Assembly: GCA_012961755.1 (NCBI GenBank)
Contig: DTYS01000274.1
Location: 1-6,966 of the forward strand
Direction of reading: 5' to 3'
Source: Candidatus Latescibacterota bacterium
Lineage (GTDB): Bacteria; Latescibacterota; 4484-107; B68-G9
DNA length: 6,966 nt
The number at the start of each line of letters is the position of its first letter. Position 1 is the first letter of the stretch. The translations under genes were made by a program, and so were the position numbers. Below, piece after piece: positions 6,658 to 6,966 of the stretch. A model generated the notes under the pieces. The model was not told where the DNA came from, ran no database searches, and saw nothing but the letters and a program-made list of their open reading frames with translations.

Positions 6658-6966
6658 TGAAGTGTCGGATACCATCCGTATGGCCCTCAAGCTTCCTCGC
6701 AGGGCCGGGTCCGAGGAAGGGGACTAAGGGGATATTTTACATGTGCCTGCTCTCCTCGCTCAAGGTCCTCGGAGTTTTGCGCGGGTTGGAAGGAGCGAAG
6801 GGGCTTTGTCTGCCAGGGGTCGAAGTTCCTCTTGTTCTGCATCCTTCGAGGGACTGGGATGTAAGCCCTGAAGATAGGAGGACCTTAGTTGGAAGATCTG
6901 GTCTTAGAGCTTTACCTTCGCACGGGCCAGGCAGGCTTGGGACTTCCCGGCCGGATGGAACGGGGG
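6654..6966 (+). CDS. Uncertain partial CDS, possibly start of a FliK-like hook-length control gene
   Basis: This frame starts with an ATGA overlap at the stop of the MotE-like gene and is open to the window edge (104 codons). An internal ATG 6741 follows a purine run (AAGGGGA) and is an alternative start. The part from about 6741 to 6890 looks coding: it ends GVEVPLVLHPSRDWDVSPEDRRTL and about 58% of its codons end in G or C. After about 6890 the next nine codons all end in A or T, and a different frame (from TTG 6889) reads better, so a one-base shift near 6888 is suspected. Bases 6654-6740 read poorly in this frame. fliK often follows the MotE-like gene in flagellar operons and its N-terminus diverges widely, which is the only reason for the name. 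Other reading: no gene before 6889, leaving about 230 non-coding bases. Confidence 0.35.
   Translation, partial: MMKCRIPSVWPSSFLAGPGPRKGTKGIFYMCLLSSLKVLGVLRGLEGAKGLCLPGVEVPLVLHPSRDWDVSPEDRRTLVGRSGLRALPSHGPGRLGTSRPDGTG
6876..6881 (+). promoter_or_regulatory. Candidate ribosome binding site for TTG 6889
   Basis: A perfect AGGAGG lies seven bases before TTG 6889. It may mark the true start of the next gene. It could also be chance, because AGG-AGG is a common Arg-Arg codon pair in this purine-rich genome; in the overlapping frame it encodes RR. Confidence 0.35.
6889..6966 (+). CDS. Alternative partial CDS start at the window edge (26 codons)
   Basis: This is the competing interpretation of the 3' end. 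From TTG 6889, preceded by AGGAGG, the frame reads an amphipathic helix LEDLVLELYLRTG followed by QAGLGLPGRMERG and runs off the window. About 62% of codons end in G or C, closer to the neighbouring genes than the overlapping frame. An in-frame TAG immediately precedes it at 6886-6888, so it must start here or be joined from another frame. If one base at about 6888-6890 is removed, it fuses smoothly with the upstream SPEDRRTL segment to give one continuous helix, which I find the most protein-like reading. The product cannot be identified from 26 residues; a FliK-type N-terminal helical segment is possible. Confidence 0.35.
   Translation, partial: MEDLVLELYLRTGQAGLGLPGRMERG

Noticed and set aside
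1..6966. Search for promoter, terminator, tRNA/rRNA, CRISPR, transposon or riboswitch
   Set aside because: Gene packing leaves at most 25 bases between confident genes, and the last 300 bases show no repeat, U-tract hairpin or RNA-like fold that I could support.

Overview
The window is a single, tightly packed block of flagellar genes, all on the + strand. It carries the early rod, MS-ring, switch and type III export ATPase part of a flagellar operon. In order: the tail of flgB, flgC, a small unnamed gene, fliE, fliF, fliG, fliH, fliI, fliJ, a MotE/YlxF-like membrane protein, and a terminal stretch of about 310 bases with an uncertain reading frame that probably holds the start of the next flagellar gene (a fliK-like gene is the best guess).

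The organism is probably a GC-rich, anaerobic or thermophilic diderm-like bacterium such as a member of the Synergistota; deep Bacillota or Thermotogota relatives are possible. The basis is gene order (the flgB-flgC-fliE-fliF-fliG-fliH-fliI-fliJ-MotE-like order typical of Bacillota and neighbouring phyla), strong Shine-Dalgarno (SD) sites, heavy use of AGG for Arg, ATA for Ile and AAG for Lys, and a FliG C-terminal domain that looks Thermotoga-like. This is inference and not a taxonomic identification.

Layout: 1-690 proximal rod (FlgB, FlgC); 705-902 small unknown gene; 908-1189 FliE; 1200-2669 MS-ring FliF; 2678-3784 switch protein FliG; 3777-5712 export ATPase regulator and ATPase (FliH, FliI); 5738-6196 FliJ; 6184-6657 MotE-like protein; 6654-6966 ambiguous. 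Gaps are 1 to 25 bases. Three junctions overlap (fliG/fliH by 8, fliH/fliI by 14, fliJ/MotE-like by 13), which implies one transcript with translational coupling. No promoter, terminator, RNA gene, repeat, mobile element or CRISPR array is seen.

How they work together: FliF forms the membrane ring, FliG docks on the FliF C-terminus as rotor, FliE links the ring to the FlgB/FlgC rod, and FliH-FliI-FliJ power and regulate export of the rod, hook and filament subunits.

I see no novel multi-gene system. The points most worth a second look are the unnamed 65-residue gene between flgC and fliE, the MotE-like gene, and apparent reading-frame disturbances in flgC, at the 3' end and possibly in flgB.
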